From Enterococcus faecalis_A (GTDB lineage: Bacteria; Bacillota; Bacilli; Lactobacillales; Enterococcaceae): a stretch of DNA of 64,000 nt. Position numbers and translations under genes: made by a program. This document shows, one piece after another, positions 9,498 to 17,820 of the stretch. Below the pieces are notes generated by a model. That model was not told where the DNA came from. It searched no databases and saw only the letters and a program-made list of their open reading frames with translations. The stretch lies in contig JBPDWA010000003.1 of the NCBI GenBank assembly GCA_051295955.1, forward strand, positions 248,001-312,000, in the 5' to 3' direction. Positions within the stretch are counted from its first letter, which is position 1. Every line of letters starts with the position of its first letter.

Positions 9498-10145
9498 ATG
9501 CTCTCAAAAGAAAAAACGATGGAAGCAATTGAAAAGATGTATGCCATGTTTCCAGAAGCAGTAGGAGAATTACAGAGCAAGTCTCCTTTTGAATTATTAA
9601 TCGCTGTGATTTTAAGTGCCCAAGCAACTGACGTATCCGTAAATAAAGCAACGCCTGCTTTATTTGCCGCTTTTCCGACACCTGAAGCCTTAGCAGCAGC
9701 CCCTCTTGATGACATCATCGCTCACATACGAACGATTGGTTTATATCGGAATAAAGCCAAAAACATCAAAGCCTGTGCACAACAGTTGCTTGAACGCTTT
9801 AACGGGGAAGTCCCCCAAACGCGAGTGGAACTGATTACTTTACCGGGAGTTGGCCGTAAAACTGCCAATGTAGTGATGGGAGACGCTTTTGGCGAACCGG
9901 CTTTTGCGGTGGATACACATGTTGAGCGAGTATCCAAGCGCTTGCGAATTTGTAAACTAACTGCCAGTGTCCTAGAAGTTGAGCAAACGCTTATGCGCAA
10001 AGTACCAAGAGAACTTTGGGTGAAAACCCATCATACCATGATTTTTTTTGGGCGCTATCATTGTTTAGCCCGTCGACCAAAATGTGAAATTTGTCCCTTG
10101 CTTTATTTGTGCCAAGAGGGCAAAGAGCGTATGAAGATAAAATAA
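9498..10145 (+). CDS. nth: Endonuclease III
   Basis: 215 aa bifunctional DNA glycosylase/AP lyase that removes oxidised pyrimidines. Helix-hairpin-helix LPGVGRKTANVVMGDAFG with catalytic Lys, the following catalytic Asp (FAVDTHVERV), and the 4Fe-4S Cys set C-x6-C-x2-C-x5-C at the C-terminus (CLARRPKCEICPLLYLC). Ribosome site AAGGAGG. Last gene of the rlmL-to-nth run. Confidence 0.96.
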   Translation: MLSKEKTMEAIEKMYAMFPEAVGELQSKSPFELLIAVILSAQATDVSVNKATPALFAAFPTPEALAAAPLDDIIAHIRTIGLYRNKAKNIKACAQQLLERFNGEVPQTRVELITLPGVGRKTANVVMGDAFGEPAFAVDTHVERVSKRLRICKLTASVLEVEQTLMRKVPRELWVKTHHTMIFFGRYHCLARRPKCEICPLLYLCQEGKERMKIK

Positions 10146-10447
10146 GCCATAGCAGGTAAAACCAACAGAAGGTGCCTAGTAAAAGATGTAGGGATAATAA
10201 CAGCTTTTGCTAGGCACCTCCGATTTATTTTGGCGTAAAACCGTCAGCTAATCCGCTCTGAGGGGATTATTAGCGTATAACTAGCTTGTTAGCACAGACA
10301 GCGAGCTGAAGAACTATTTCACGTTAATCAAGGACAGCTGTTTTTTTCTGGAATATGACGCTTCTTTCTACTTTAATCACTGTTAAGGCTTAGGGGATAT
10401 CTTATAAAATTTCGGTCCCAGCCTTTTTCGTTATAGGGAGTATCGTC
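10146..10447. other. Intergenic region with inverted repeats
   Basis: Between convergent nth and the DJ-1 gene. Holds a perfect 10-bp inverted repeat AGGTGCCTAG (10170-10179)/CTAGGCACCT (10210-10219) with no strong T run, and a second hairpin near 10252-10278 (TAATCC...GGGATTA). Probably a termination zone for one or both convergent genes. No ORF. Confidence 0.45.
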
Positions 10448-10966
10448 TCATTGTTCGTTAGTTAAAAGCTCAACAATCGCTCGATTAAAAGCCGGCAAAT
10501 CATCTGGGTTACGACTGGTAATCACTTGTTGGTCAATAACAACCGGTTCATCTTTCACCGTTGCACCAGCGTATTCAAGGTCTTTTTGGACGGTGGTATA
10601 AGCTGTCAGTGTTCGATTGGCAGTCGAACCAGTTTGAATAAATAATTGTGGCCCATGGCAAATTGCAAATAACGGACGTTTATTTTCTAAAAAGTATTTG
10701 GTGAAAGCTACAAAGCGTTCGTCTGCTCGTAATTGGTCAGGCGAGTAGCCACCAGGAAGCAGCAAGGCGACGAAATCTTCCGGCTTTACTTGGTCGATTG
10801 CTGCATCGATGACAAAAGTGGTTCCTTGTTTGCCGGTGATTTTTTTTCCCGCTTCTTTTTCGATTAAAACAAGCTGATAACCTGCTTGTTCTAACGCTTT
10901 CTTAGGTGAGGTTAATTCTACATCTTCAACCATATCAGTGACTAATACTGCTACTTTGTTTGTCAT
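10448..10966 (-). CDS. DJ-1/PfpI family protein (type 1 amidotransferase-like)
   Basis: 172 aa. The PfpI subfamily core is clear: VTDMVEDVEL at the N-terminus, a LLLPGGYSPDQLR strand and nucleophile elbow Cys in FAICHGPQLF. Family members act as general stress, deglycase or chaperone-like proteins; the substrate cannot be told from sequence. Ribosome site GAGGAG (minus) precedes ATG. A TATAAT-like box lies upstream on the minus strand near 11005-11015. Single-gene unit, divergent from the ClpP-like gene. Confidence 0.88.
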   Translation of the reverse strand: MTNKVAVLVTDMVEDVELTSPKKALEQAGYQLVLIEKEAGKKITGKQGTTFVIDAAIDQVKPEDFVALLLPGGYSPDQLRADERFVAFTKYFLENKRPLFAICHGPQLFIQTGSTANRTLTAYTTVQKDLEYAGATVKDEPVVIDQQVITSRNPDDLPAFNRAIVELLTNEQ

Positions 10967-11132
10967 GGAATCTCCTCTTTTCTTTGTTTTTGCTCAAAAG
11001 AGCTTACTATTATAGTAAAGGGGATGAGAAGGCTTTGCAAACGAACAGCTTTTTTAGTTACGTAAATTGTTTTTTCTGGTAGAATAAAAGAGTAGTCAGT
11101 CAGAGGCTGGAATAAAAAGTGGAGGGAAGCAG

Positions 11133-11717
11133 ATGTTTTATTTAGAAGAAGAAAAGGTAACACCGCAAGCAGATCAGCCAGTTTTCGTAAAAAAATTATT
11201 GGAAGAACGAACGATTCTTATTTATGGCGAGATTAATCAACAATTGGCTAAGGAAGTTTCATCGCAATTGCTGCTATTAGCTGCGATGGGGGATGAACCG
11301 ATTAAATTGTTTATCAATAGTCAAGGCGGTCACGTAGAATCAGGAGATACAATTCATGACATGATTCAATTTGTTAAACCAGAAGTAATTGTCATCGGTA
11401 CAGGCTGGGTGGCCAGTGCGGGAATTACCATATATTTAGCAGCGAAAGCTAGTAACCGTTACTGTCTGCCGAATACACGCTTTATGATTCATCAGCCAGC
11501 AGGTGGCGTACAAGGACAAGGTACGGAAATCCAAATTGAAGCTAAAGAAATCGTTCGTATGCGAGAGCGGATTAATCGTTTAATTGCAGCTGCTACTGGA
11601 CAAGATTATGAACGTGTCGCAAAAGACACCGATCGTAACTACTGGATGTCAGCAGACGAAGCAAAAGATTATGGCATGGTCTCTCAAATCATTAAAACCA
11701 GTGCTGAAATAAATTAG
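11133..11717 (+). CDS. ClpP-family serine peptidase (paralogue)
   Basis: 194 aa. ClpP fold with catalytic Ser95 (GWVASAGITIYLAA), His120 (TRFMIHQPAGG) and Asp167 (KDTDRNYWMSADEAKDYGMV). LFINSQGGHVESGDTIHDM is the substrate-binding region. The oxyanion loop context (VASAG rather than MAAS) and the divergent N-terminus make it look like the second, ClpP-like paralogue rather than the housekeeping ClpP; the main clpP is not in this window. It is not linked to clpX (21.7 kb). Ribosome site GGAGGG. Confidence 0.85.
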   Translation: MFYLEEEKVTPQADQPVFVKKLLEERTILIYGEINQQLAKEVSSQLLLLAAMGDEPIKLFINSQGGHVESGDTIHDMIQFVKPEVIVIGTGWVASAGITIYLAAKASNRYCLPNTRFMIHQPAGGVQGQGTEIQIEAKEIVRMRERINRLIAAATGQDYERVAKDTDRNYWMSADEAKDYGMVSQIIKTSAEIN

Positions 11718-11723
11718 CGAAGC

Positions 11724-11765
11724 AACAGGGGCTTGAATAAGAATGTTCAAGTTCCTGTTTTTCGT
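11724..11765 (+). terminator. Terminator after clpP paralogue
   Basis: AACAGGGGCTTGAA pairs with TTCAAGTTCCTGTT around an 8-base loop, followed by a short T-rich tail. Confidence 0.75.
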
Positions 11766-11826
11766 TTATAATGAAGGAGAAGCTGTTGGATCATACAGTT
11801 TGTAGAAATGAAAAGAGGGGACTTAA

Positions 11827-12261
11827 ATGAAGCCAAATGTAGGTTATTATGTACAAACAATTAATGACATCGTTAAATATACGGAGGAAATTGGTGAAAC
11901 GATGCATCCTTATTACGAAGAAATCCGTCAAGCCATCGATAGACAACAACTAGAGCAGCTGGCTGAGGAGCGGTTGACAGAAATTAAAAACACCTTTATA
12001 GAGGGAACCGCTAAATATGAAGCGATGTTAAAAAAAGTGAAAGCTCTAAAACCAACGCCACGTGTTTTGGGGATTCACAAAAAGTTTGAACGGGCTTATA
12101 CTGATTATGTCGCTGGTTGCCAAGAAATGCTTGCGGCGATTGAACCCGCAAAAGGTGTTGACGTAAACTTATTCGATCGTTCAGAAAGCAAACAAGACCA
12201 AGCCACGGATGAATTATCCTTTGCGATAACCCGGATGAGTAATATTTTATTAAAAAAATAA
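11827..12261 (+). CDS. Conserved protein of unknown function, helical
   Basis: 144 aa with GAGGGG ribosome site. I do not recognise the family. It is charged and predicted almost wholly helical with coiled-coil-like heptads (residues 20-75) and no signal peptide or membrane segment, so probably cytoplasmic. Stands alone between the clpP paralogue terminator and the short-ORF/terminator unit at 12340. Confidence 0.7.
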   Translation: MKPNVGYYVQTINDIVKYTEEIGETMHPYYEEIRQAIDRQQLEQLAEERLTEIKNTFIEGTAKYEAMLKKVKALKPTPRVLGIHKKFERAYTDYVAGCQEMLAAIEPAKGVDVNLFDRSESKQDQATDELSFAITRMSNILLKK

Positions 12262-12339
12262 AAAGTTAATTAAAAACATTGGTTGTTTAACTGTTTTCTC
12301 ATAGCGTTTTTATGGACAAAAAAGAGCAGGTGGTGTATT

Positions 12340-12390
12340 ATGTGTTTATACCAACAACAACCTTTTTATTTTTCATTTTACTCTTATTGA
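12340..12390 (+). CDS. Possible 16-residue peptide, aromatic-rich
   Basis: ATG to TGA reads MCLYQQQPFYFSFYSY; seven of 16 residues are Tyr or Phe. GCAGGTGGTG lies upstream as a possible ribosome site. It ends 15 bases before a strong terminator, so the unit looks like a short transcript carrying a mini-ORF. It could be a leader peptide, a toxin-like peptide or chance. There is no plus-strand gene for nearly 900 bases downstream, which argues against classical attenuation. Confidence 0.3.
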   Translation: MCLYQQQPFYFSFYSY

Positions 12391-12405
12391 GTAAATACTC
12401 CTTTT

Positions 12406-12436
12406 CCACCGGTTTCAACAGCCGGTGGTTTTTTTG
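12406..12436 (+). terminator. Strong rho-independent terminator
   Basis: CCACCGG (12406-12412) and CCGGTGG (12422-12428) around a 9-base loop, then TTTTTTT. It ends the short transcript proposed for 12.3 kb, or the 11827 gene. Confidence 0.85.
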
Positions 12437-12580
12437 CTCAAAAAACATAAGCTAAATAAATGATTCGCAGTTCTAGACCTTGAGACAGAAATAGAGCGAC
12501 CCACGACAGCATTTTTAAATCATTAAGCTGTTGTAGGTCGTTCAGTAGTTGGCGAGAAGCTCGCTATAAAGAGAAGAGAC

Positions 12581-12742
12581 TTAATTTTCTACATTGCGTA
12601 CATATTCATCAAAATAGGTAACTAAGTCTTTTTTGATTGCTTGATAATCTTCTTCGGAATACTCTTTTTCCTCTATCGTACCGTTAAAAAACGGAATTTC
12701 CAATTCTTCTTTTAATCGATTTAACACTTCTTGATGATTCAC
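12581..12742 (-). CDS. Small protein of unknown function (53 aa)
   Basis: GTG start at 12742 preceded on the minus strand by AGAGGGTG at good spacing; TAA at 12581-12583. The product is short and strongly acidic with no membrane segment (begins MNHQEVLNRLKEELEIPF, ends DEYVRNVEN). It sits downstream of the 118-aa gene at 12776 with a 33-base gap, so the two may be co-transcribed. I do not recognise the family; the clear ribosome site and codon pattern support a real gene. Confidence 0.65.
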   Translation of the reverse strand: MNHQEVLNRLKEELEIPFFNGTIEEKEYSEEDYQAIKKDLVTYFDEYVRNVEN

Positions 12743-12775
12743 ACAAACACCCTCTTAGTTTATTTTCCTTTTCTA

Positions 12776-13132
12776 TTATAGAACATTAAAAAAATCCGTC
12801 AATACTTCAAAGGCCTCTTTCATCGTCGTTAGCTTTTTGTAAAGAATTGTAGTATTGTCATCTTCTAAAAAGAAAATTTGCTTTAGTTCAAAGTAAAACT
12901 CTTCAAAAGCTTCAAAGAACGCTAACGCTTCAGCAGCCTCCAATTCAGACGTGCTGTAATAAAAAATCCGCGTACTGTGGTAGTAGGTGAACACTTCGTT
13001 AATGTTTAATAATATCCGGAATTCTTCTGAACGAGGTTGACTAGTAACTAAATCATATAAGGCTAAGCTTTTCGTATACGTTTCTGAAAGATACGATAAA
13101 AACAAGTCGATTTTTTTGATTGGCGCTGTCAT
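12776..13132 (-). CDS. Protein of unknown function, helical
   Basis: 118 aa using the ATG at 13132, which has GGAGAGAG nine bases upstream; an in-frame ATG at 13174 has no ribosome site. Rich in Phe, Tyr and Glu, predicted helical, no signal peptide. No family recognised. Probably in one transcript with the 53-aa gene that follows. Confidence 0.7.
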   Translation of the reverse strand: MTAPIKKIDLFLSYLSETYTKSLALYDLVTSQPRSEEFRILLNINEVFTYYHSTRIFYYSTSELEAAEALAFFEAFEEFYFELKQIFFLEDDNTTILYKKLTTMKEAFEVLTDFFNVL

Positions 13133-13325
13133 AAAATGTCTCTCTCCATTCTTAATAGGATAGCTGTTGCTCATTATTATAAACGAAAAGAAAGAGGAAA
13201 GAAACTAATAGCTTTATTCGAGACGGCTACTGGCAACGATCTTAAAAGCTTCACCATTTAGCGCTTTCATGCTACACTATTTTTATTAAAAGCATGAGTT
13301 TTGACAGTTTGAAGGAGGAATATTG

Positions 13326-14660
13326 ATGAAAGTGGTAATTGTAGGCGCTTCATTTGCCGGTATTACTGCAGCCTTGGCTGTTCGGGAGCAACATCAAGCA
13401 GCAGAAATTTTTTTATTGGAAAAACAATCAGGGATTGGATACTTAAGTGGCGGCTTACATTTATATTTTCAACAGGCCATTGATCAGCTCAGTCAAGCGA
13501 CCTTTGTAACCGAGGAACAACTTTTGGCTAAGAATATCCAATTGTTTTTACAACATACAGTAGTTGCCTTTGATCCGGTACAACAAGTGGTTACTTATAA
13601 AAATCAAGGGCAAACAGGCGTGATTTCTTACGATAAATTAATTTTGGCTTCCGGGTCCAATCAATGGTCACAAAAAATCCAAGGCAGCCAATCGCCAAAA
13701 GTTGTTAAATATAAATACCAGAAAGATGCGTTAGCAGCTATGCAGCAATTGCAACAAAGTCATTCGATAGCGATTATTGGCGGCGGTCAGATTGGTGCTG
13801 AAGCGTTGAATGATTTGTTAGCATTAAATAAAAAGGCTCACTTGTTTGAAAGTCTGCCTTATTTATTGGCTAAATATTTTGATGAAGAAATGATGGTACC
13901 TGTTCAAAAGAGCTTATCAGCTGCTGGAGTGATGTTTCATTTTAATGAAACGGTGGAATCAGTGACTGAAAGGGAACAACAATTAATTGTATCTACTTCA
14001 AAAGACCAAATACTAGTTGATTGTGGCTTATTTGCCTTAAATATTCGACCTTCTTTAGAATATGTGGCAGATACAGTAAAAAGGCGCAGGGATCAGACAA
14101 TTTGGGTGGATCAGTATTTGCAAACATCGGCTGCCAATGTTTTTGCGATCGGTGATTGTATTGATATGCGGCACTCTCAGTTCACTCAACAACGCTACTT
14201 GCCCTTAGTGAATAACGCCGTGCGCTCTGGATTAGTAGCTGCCTGTAATTTGGTGCGCCCTACAGTGGCTTTTTCCGGCTCACTGCGGACGATTGGCACA
14301 AAATTGTTGGACTATTATGTTGCCAGTACAGGAATGACCGCCGCAGAAGGCTGCTTTTACTCAGGAGAAATTGCTGTTACTTCTGTTGAGCAGGTTGTTT
14401 CTCCTTTCACCGGGAATGAAACCATCAAAGGAAAATTGATCTGTGACCAAGCGACGGGGCAAGTATTAGGTGCTCAACTCGTTTCAAAAGTCAATTGTTT
14501 GGAAAAAATCAATACGCTTGCCTTGAGCATTCAAACTGGACAGACCATTGCTGAATTAATGCAAAACGATTATTTCTATCAACCTTCATTTGCCAATGTT
14601 TTGGAACTCGGCAATCAATTAGGTGCTCAGGCTTTTTGGAGGACAGTCCATGAAGATTGA
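13326..14660 (+). CDS. FAD/NAD(P)-dependent oxidoreductase, NADH oxidase-like, without the redox Cys
   Basis: 444 aa. N-terminal FAD-binding VVIVGASFAGITAAL, central NAD-binding AIIGGGQIGAEALN, FAD-contacting NVFAIGDCIDM, and a C-terminal dimerisation domain: the NADH oxidase/CoA-disulfide reductase group. In that group a Cys follows the first strand-helix unit (SCG motif); here the place reads YLSGGLHLYF, Gly instead of Cys, so peroxide/water-forming chemistry through Cys-SOH is unlikely. ATG 13326 follows GGAGG. It overlaps the Mga-type regulator by 11 bases and lies upstream of glpKOF, which suggests a redox-linked or regulatory role there (inference). Confidence 0.8.
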   Translation: MKVVIVGASFAGITAALAVREQHQAAEIFLLEKQSGIGYLSGGLHLYFQQAIDQLSQATFVTEEQLLAKNIQLFLQHTVVAFDPVQQVVTYKNQGQTGVISYDKLILASGSNQWSQKIQGSQSPKVVKYKYQKDALAAMQQLQQSHSIAIIGGGQIGAEALNDLLALNKKAHLFESLPYLLAKYFDEEMMVPVQKSLSAAGVMFHFNETVESVTEREQQLIVSTSKDQILVDCGLFALNIRPSLEYVADTVKRRRDQTIWVDQYLQTSAANVFAIGDCIDMRHSQFTQQRYLPLVNNAVRSGLVAACNLVRPTVAFSGSLRTIGTKLLDYYVASTGMTAAEGCFYSGEIAVTSVEQVVSPFTGNETIKGKLICDQATGQVLGAQLVSKVNCLEKINTLALSIQTGQTIAELMQNDYFYQPSFANVLELGNQLGAQAFWRTVHED

Positions 14661-16119
14661 TGCGTTTTTAGATAAGAAAGAAGCACGTCAACTGCAACTA
14701 GTGCGTCAGACAATTTTGGCAGGGGGTCGTTTGGCGGATGTAGAACTGATGCAACGCTTACAAATAGCCAAAGCTTCTTTAGAAAAAGACCTGCAAGACT
14801 TGCTGCACTTTTTGCCGACATTTCATGGAGCAATTACGTTACATTATGATGGACAGTGGCTGACCATTGATTTAGCAGCTGATTTTTCCCTATTGAATTT
14901 GTACCGTGCCTTTCTTAAAAATGCAATCAAATTTCAAATTGTAGATCATCTTTACCAGTACAAAGAATTTACTATCGCTCAATTAACAACTAAGTTAGCC
15001 CTTAGTGAATCGTCGCTTTTTCGAAAAATTAAAGAGCTCAACGGAGCGTTACAAGATTTTCAGATACAAATTAAAAACGGTCAGCTGCAAGGAGAAGAAC
15101 TACAAATTCGTTATTTCTATTTTCAGTTGTATTGGCAGCTTGTGCCATATGAGCACCACCAAGCAGTTACAATGACGCTGCAAAATCAGCGAACCGTTGC
15201 AGCATTAGAAAAAGCCTTAGCTTTCGCTTTTTCAGAAACAAGCCGTTTGCAAATAAGTTTATGGTTGTCCATCAGTAAAAGGCGGCTTTCGGTATCTAAT
15301 AAACGGTATCAACAATTGACTGCTAAGATGTCTTTTTTCCAAGAAGACCCACTTTATTTGCAAGTGCGGCAGTTTGTTTTGCGTTTTCTCAGTCGTTATC
15401 CTTTAGAGTTTGATGAAGGGGAAGCGATGCTTCATTTTGTTTTTTTAATTACCAGATCTATTTTATCTCAGGCGGCTTTTAGTGACTATGTCTTATTGCG
15501 CAAGCGTCGTGCTTTAACTTCTTTGGCGGATACCATCATTTTAGAAACCATTGTTTTACATTATCAACCGCAAAAATTTACTCCTTCCTTAGAAAAACAG
15601 ATTGTCTATTATCTAGCTCATATCCATAGTCAAGTATATTTTTTAGCTGGTCAGCTGGAATTTTATGAACAGAGTGCTTGGATTCAGTCTCATGAAACAA
15701 CCACTCACCAGACTGCCCTTACTTTTGCTCGTTCTCTTTTGCAAAAGAGTTGTAGCTATTTACAAGTAAATCTGAATGACGAAAACAGTTTGTATGAAAG
15801 TGCCGTCGTTTATTATGCCCAAGTATTTGCACTGATTGAAGAGGAGTTGGCCGGAGTTGTTGATATTGCTCTTGATTTTAAGTTAGCTCCTTTAGAAGCC
15901 GCTCTTGTTTCTCAATTACTTTTTTCCGCTTTAAAAGGAGTCAATCGAATTCAAATCGAACGTTATCAGCCTCAGAAGGTTTACAATTTAATCATCACTG
16001 ATCATCAACACAGTAAGAATTATCAAGGGCGACCGTATCAGTATGTGTTGTCAGAATTTGCTTGTGCTTATGATTTACAACAGCTACAACAGCTCATTCA
16101 GAAATTATTGTCTTCCTAA
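14650..16119 (+). CDS. Mga-family transcriptional regulator
   Basis: 489 aa. Two N-terminal helix-turn-helix regions (about residues 10-60 and 95-140; the second reads AQLTTKLALSESSLFRKIKEL), followed by a long helical region like the PRD/EIIB-like domains of Mga/AtxA regulators. The start at 14650 overlaps the oxidoreductase gene; GGAGGACAG is the ribosome site. Directly upstream of and in the same direction as glpK, with a terminator and promoter between, so it is a likely controller of the glycerol genes (inference). Confidence 0.78.
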   Translation: MKIDAFLDKKEARQLQLVRQTILAGGRLADVELMQRLQIAKASLEKDLQDLLHFLPTFHGAITLHYDGQWLTIDLAADFSLLNLYRAFLKNAIKFQIVDHLYQYKEFTIAQLTTKLALSESSLFRKIKELNGALQDFQIQIKNGQLQGEELQIRYFYFQLYWQLVPYEHHQAVTMTLQNQRTVAALEKALAFAFSETSRLQISLWLSISKRRLSVSNKRYQQLTAKMSFFQEDPLYLQVRQFVLRFLSRYPLEFDEGEAMLHFVFLITRSILSQAAFSDYVLLRKRRALTSLADTIILETIVLHYQPQKFTPSLEKQIVYYLAHIHSQVYFLAGQLEFYEQSAWIQSHETTTHQTALTFARSLLQKSCSYLQVNLNDENSLYESAVVYYAQVFALIEEELAGVVDIALDFKLAPLEAALVSQLLFSALKGVNRIQIERYQPQKVYNLIITDHQHSKNYQGRPYQYVLSEFACAYDLQQLQQLIQKLLSS

Positions 16120-16158
16120 AGAAGACATTCTATACAGGCCGAACTGTAGGCTCCAAAG

Positions 16159-16206
16159 AAGCAACGGTTGTTTTTTATTGACCAGTTGCTTTCAATTTTT
16201 TTTAAA
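16159..16206 (+). terminator. Terminator after the Mga-type gene
   Basis: AAGCAACGGT and ACCAGTTGCTT arms with one bulge and a loop rich in T, followed by a run of T residues. It separates the regulator unit from glpK. Confidence 0.65.
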
Positions 16207-16218
16207 TATAAAAAATTT

Positions 16219-16263
16219 TTGACATTTTTTGCAACTGCATAGCAGTTAAACTAGTAGTATAAT
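16219..16263 (+). promoter_or_regulatory. glpKOF promoter region
   Basis: A perfect TATAAT lies at 16258-16263, but the nearest good -35 (TTGACA, 16219-16224) is 33 bases upstream, far too distant to work with it. The -35 position proper (near 16235) is poor. That pattern suits an activator-dependent promoter, in line with the Mga-type gene next door. Confidence 0.55.
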
Positions 16264-16277
16264 AGAAAGCGTTTACA
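16264..16277 (+). promoter_or_regulatory. Catabolite-responsive element (cre) for glpKOF
   Basis: AGAAAGCGTTTACA matches the CcpA operator consensus at all but the first position and sits just past the -10 box, where CcpA-HPr-Ser-P would block transcription in glucose. Confidence 0.75.
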
Positions 16278-16297
16278 AATAATAAGGAGGAAATGCC

Positions 16298-17806
16298 ATG
16301 TCACAGTCTGGTAAATATATTATGGCGATCGATCAAGGAACTACGAGTTCTCGTGCACTTATTTTTGATAAAAAGGGTAATAAAGTCGGTACATCACAAA
16401 AAGAGTTTACTCAGTACTTTCCCCAAGCAGGATGGGTTGAACACAATGCCAATGAAATTTGGAGTTCCGTTCAATCAGTGATTGCAGGTTCATTAATTGA
16501 GTCAGGGATCAAACCGGCGGAAATTGCCGGTATTGGAATTACAAATCAGCGAGAAACAACGGTCATTTGGGATCAAGCAACAGGCTTGCCAATTTACAAT
16601 GCTATTGTCTGGCAATCGCGACAAACTTCAGCCATTGCTGATCAGCTGAAGGCTCAAGGCCACAGTCAGATGATTCATGAAAAAACCGGGTTGATTATTG
16701 ACGCCTATTTTTCAGCGACAAAAGTTCGTTGGATTTTGGATCATGTTCCTGGTGCGCAAGCTCGTGCGGAAAAAGGAGAGCTGCTTTTTGGCACAATTGA
16801 TTCTTGGTTAGTCTGGCGCTTAACAGGAGATACTCATGTGACGGATTATTCTAACGCTAGCCGAACGATGCTATTTAATATTCATGAGTTAGACTGGGAT
16901 CAAGATATTTTGGATTTGCTGAATATTCCTCGGATTATGTTGCCAAAAGTCGTCTCTAATTCGGAAGTGTATGGCTTGACGAAAAACTATCACTTTTATG
17001 GAAGCGAAATTCCAATTGCCGGCATGGCCGGAGATCAACAAGCGGCACTTTTTGGACAAATGGCCTTTGAAGAAGGGATGGTTAAAAATACTTACGGTAC
17101 GGGTTCATTCATTGTGATGAACACAGGTGAAAAACCAAAGCTCTCCAATAATAATTTGTTAACGACCATTGGCTACGGTATTAATGGAAAAGTAATTTAT
17201 GCGCTGGAAGGGAGCATTTTTGTCGCTGGTTCTGCAATTCAATGGCTGCGTGACGGTTTAAAAATGTTACAGACCGCAGCTGAATCTGAAACAGTCGCGG
17301 CCCAATCAAAAAATCATGATGAAGTGTACGTCGTTCCGGCTTTTACTGGTTTAGGAGCTCCTTATTGGGACTCAGATGCTCGTGGTGCAATCTTTGGCTT
17401 GACGCGTGGTACCACTAGAGAAGATATTGTTAAAGCGACTTTACAGGCAGTGGCTTATCAAGTGCGGGCAATCATTGATACGATGCAAGCAGACACTGGG
17501 ATTGACATTCCAATTTTAAAGGTGGATGGTGGCGCAGCGAATAACAATCTGCTTATGCAATTTCAAGCGGATATTTTAAATACGTCGGTGCAGCGAGCAC
17601 AAAATTTAGAAACAACAGCCTTAGGTGCGGCATTTCTAGCTGGTTTGGCTGTGGGTTTTTGGCAGGATTTAGCAGAAATTAAATCCCTTTATGAAGCAGG
17701 TGAATTGTTTGAACCACAAATGACTGAGTCAGAACGTTCCAATTTGTATGATGGTTGGAATCAGGCGGTGGCAGCGACAAAATTGTTTAAACATAAACCA
17801 CAGTAA
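16298..17806 (+). CDS. glpK: Glycerol kinase
   Basis: 502 aa, phosphorylates glycerol to sn-glycerol 3-phosphate. FGGY-kinase signatures: AIDQGTTSSRALIFD (phosphate loop), the substrate region INQRETTVIW-like TNQRETTVIWD, and DGGAANNNLLMQFQAD near the C-terminus. His232 in NYHFYGSE is the residue phosphorylated and activated by HPr-His-P in enterococcal GlpK, so PTS control is expected. Strong AAGGAGG ribosome site. First gene of glpK-glpO-glpF, under a cre site. Confidence 0.98.
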   Translation: MSQSGKYIMAIDQGTTSSRALIFDKKGNKVGTSQKEFTQYFPQAGWVEHNANEIWSSVQSVIAGSLIESGIKPAEIAGIGITNQRETTVIWDQATGLPIYNAIVWQSRQTSAIADQLKAQGHSQMIHEKTGLIIDAYFSATKVRWILDHVPGAQARAEKGELLFGTIDSWLVWRLTGDTHVTDYSNASRTMLFNIHELDWDQDILDLLNIPRIMLPKVVSNSEVYGLTKNYHFYGSEIPIAGMAGDQQAALFGQMAFEEGMVKNTYGTGSFIVMNTGEKPKLSNNNLLTTIGYGINGKVIYALEGSIFVAGSAIQWLRDGLKMLQTAAESETVAAQSKNHDEVYVVPAFTGLGAPYWDSDARGAIFGLTRGTTREDIVKATLQAVAYQVRAIIDTMQADTGIDIPILKVDGGAANNNLLMQFQADILNTSVQRAQNLETTALGAAFLAGLAVGFWQDLAEIKSLYEAGELFEPQMTESERSNLYDGWNQAVAATKLFKHKPQ

Positions 17807-17820
17807 CGGAGGACACCTAA

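Noticed and set aside
11133..11717. Housekeeping clpP
   Set aside because: Catalytic triad is present, but the sequence around the active Ser (GWVASAG) and the N-terminus differ from canonical ClpP, so it is called a paralogue.
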